From NCBI GenBank assembly GCA_021736645.1, contig JAIPFM010000131.1, forward strand, positions 1 through 64,000: a stretch of DNA of 64,000 bases. The letters run 5' to 3'. Below are positions 63,351 through 64,000 of the stretch, piece by piece; the stretch's first letter is position 1, and every line of letters begins with the position of its first letter. The translations under genes were made by a program, and so were the position numbers. This stretch comes from Phycisphaerae bacterium (GTDB taxonomy: Bacteria; Planctomycetota; Phycisphaerae; Sedimentisphaerales; Anaerobacaceae). The notes beneath the pieces are model-generated. The model did no database searches and was not told the origin of the DNA. It saw only the letters and a program-made list of their open reading frames with translations.

Positions 63351-64000
63351 TCACTCGATCACAAACCATGTCATACCTGCGGGCTTGATGGTCATGGTCA
63401 ACTCAATGCTGTACTCCCTGTCAATCTGATAGGGTTTGGCATTGACGCCCTCGTGAGAAACACGCGCCGCATGCTTGAGCCCTGTATAATACAGAGGCAC
63501 CTTTTGCGTGGTTTCAACGGTCTCAGGTCTGGGATTGAAAAAAACGGCGAGACCCTTTTCTTCCAACTCAGGATTGACATGCAGCATGCCGTCGATATGC
63601 CTGCCGTCCGGGCGTCTGATGTGCACGATATCGGAATCGAGAATCCCGCGATACGTCTTGTAGAAATCCACCCATTTCTTGACGACCTGCCTGGTCTCCT
63701 GGGTATCATAAATCCTGGGTCCGCGGTAACAGGATTGGACACCGCAGGCAAAGTTCAACGCCAGATGATACTCATAAAAATCCAGGTGCTCGCACAGGGG
63801 CTCGAGGGTGGCTGTGCCGTCGCCGCCCTGATAGGCGACCAGTGGCAGCATCATCCATCCCATGCTGGGCGGATGTTTTGACGTGCCGTCATAGATGTGA
63901 TCGCGCGCGAGAATGACCTGCTCCTCACGCGGCAGCGACCAGTTGTCTTCCTTATAAGGCATCATGATTTTGCTGGAGCCGGACAGGAAATACCAGTCCG
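63351..64000 (-). CDS. Glycosidase-like protein, C-terminal part (5' end outside window)
   Basis: The frame is open from the right edge to the stop at 63351, about 216 residues. It includes SMGWMMLPLVAYQGGDG, LNFACGVQSCYRGPRIYD, KKWVDFYKTYRGILDSDIVHIRRPDGRHIDGMLHVNP, KGLAVFFNPRP and PLYYTG. The order, a barrel end followed by a small beta-sandwich with AVFFNPRP-like strands, resembles the close of retaining glycosidases of clan GH-D or related families. The catalytic part may lie outside the window, so no family is assigned. Confidence 0.6.
   Translation of the reverse strand, partial: DWYFLSGSSKIMMPYKEDNWSLPREEQVILARDHIYDGTSKHPPSMGWMMLPLVAYQGGDGTATLEPLCEHLDFYEYHLALNFACGVQSCYRGPRIYDTQETRQVVKKWVDFYKTYRGILDSDIVHIRRPDGRHIDGMLHVNPELEEKGLAVFFNPRPETVETTQKVPLYYTGLKHAARVSHEGVNAKPYQIDREYSIELTMTIKPAGMTWFVIE

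Overview
The window looks like a chromosomal segment of a member of the Planctomycetota, most likely a polysaccharide-degrading Phycisphaerae relative. This is inferred from gene style, because no rRNA or tRNA is visible. The signs are LamG/discoidin secreted proteins with repeated 'YYWRVDEVN' modules, an ECF sigma factor overlapping a FecR anti-sigma-like protein with an NPCBM-like tail, a PQQ propeller starting 'DWPQWGG', a hydrazine-synthase-alpha-like c-type cytochrome, DUF362, and no SusC/SusD pair.

Left part (1-14.3 kb). Two convergent genes end in nearly the same LamG module (1-476 and 774-3704). A decayed metallophosphatase remnant follows (about 3974-4372, minus strand). Next come an IGHMBP2/UPF1-like SF1 helicase with a DbpA-type RNA-binding head (4452-6596), an unusually long orphan secretin with four tandem copies of a 180-190-residue module (6838-11706), and a secreted double esterase with a malectin-like tail (11824-14316, minus strand).

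Central part (14.6-38.4 kb). An ECF sigma/FecR pair is followed by twelve co-directional genes that together make an almost complete arabinoglucuronoxylan toolkit: GH43 with a ricin-like tail, a small secreted accessory protein, GH62 arabinofuranosidase, GH127 beta-L-arabinofuranosidase, an esterase-GH43 fusion, a second GH43-like protein, a Tat-exported DUF362 protein, a CE6-like esterase-GH51 fusion, a Tat-exported GH67 alpha-glucuronidase, a GH10 xylanase, a GPH-type sugar:cation symporter, and a leaderless (cytoplasmic) GH43 xylosidase translationally overlapped with the symporter. The plan appears to be debranching, deacylation and backbone cleavage outside the cytoplasm, import of short products by the symporter, and final hydrolysis inside. 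Several of the exported enzymes carry Arg/Gly-rich or polyarginine inserts at domain junctions or loops. I think this is the most unusual shared feature of the locus.

Right part (38.5-64 kb). This holds a looser set of exported proteins: two paralogues (38571-41297 minus and 60640-63306 plus) of an unfamiliar duplicated domain split by a LamG module, a propeller plus helical-domain lipoprotein, a PQQ propeller, a GH26-like enzyme, a large LamG/discoidin protein that shares its middle with the gene at 774-3704, an HzsA-like dihaem protein fused to an FGE-sulfatase domain, an alpha/beta hydrolase, a tri-haem cytochrome c peroxidase relative, a GH29 fucosidase with discoidin-like tails, and the end of a glycosidase-like gene at the right edge. 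Intergenic nested inverted repeats (14347-14464, 16781-16865, 35184-35297) look like small non-autonomous repeat elements. All functions are assigned from motifs read by eye; no database search was possible.
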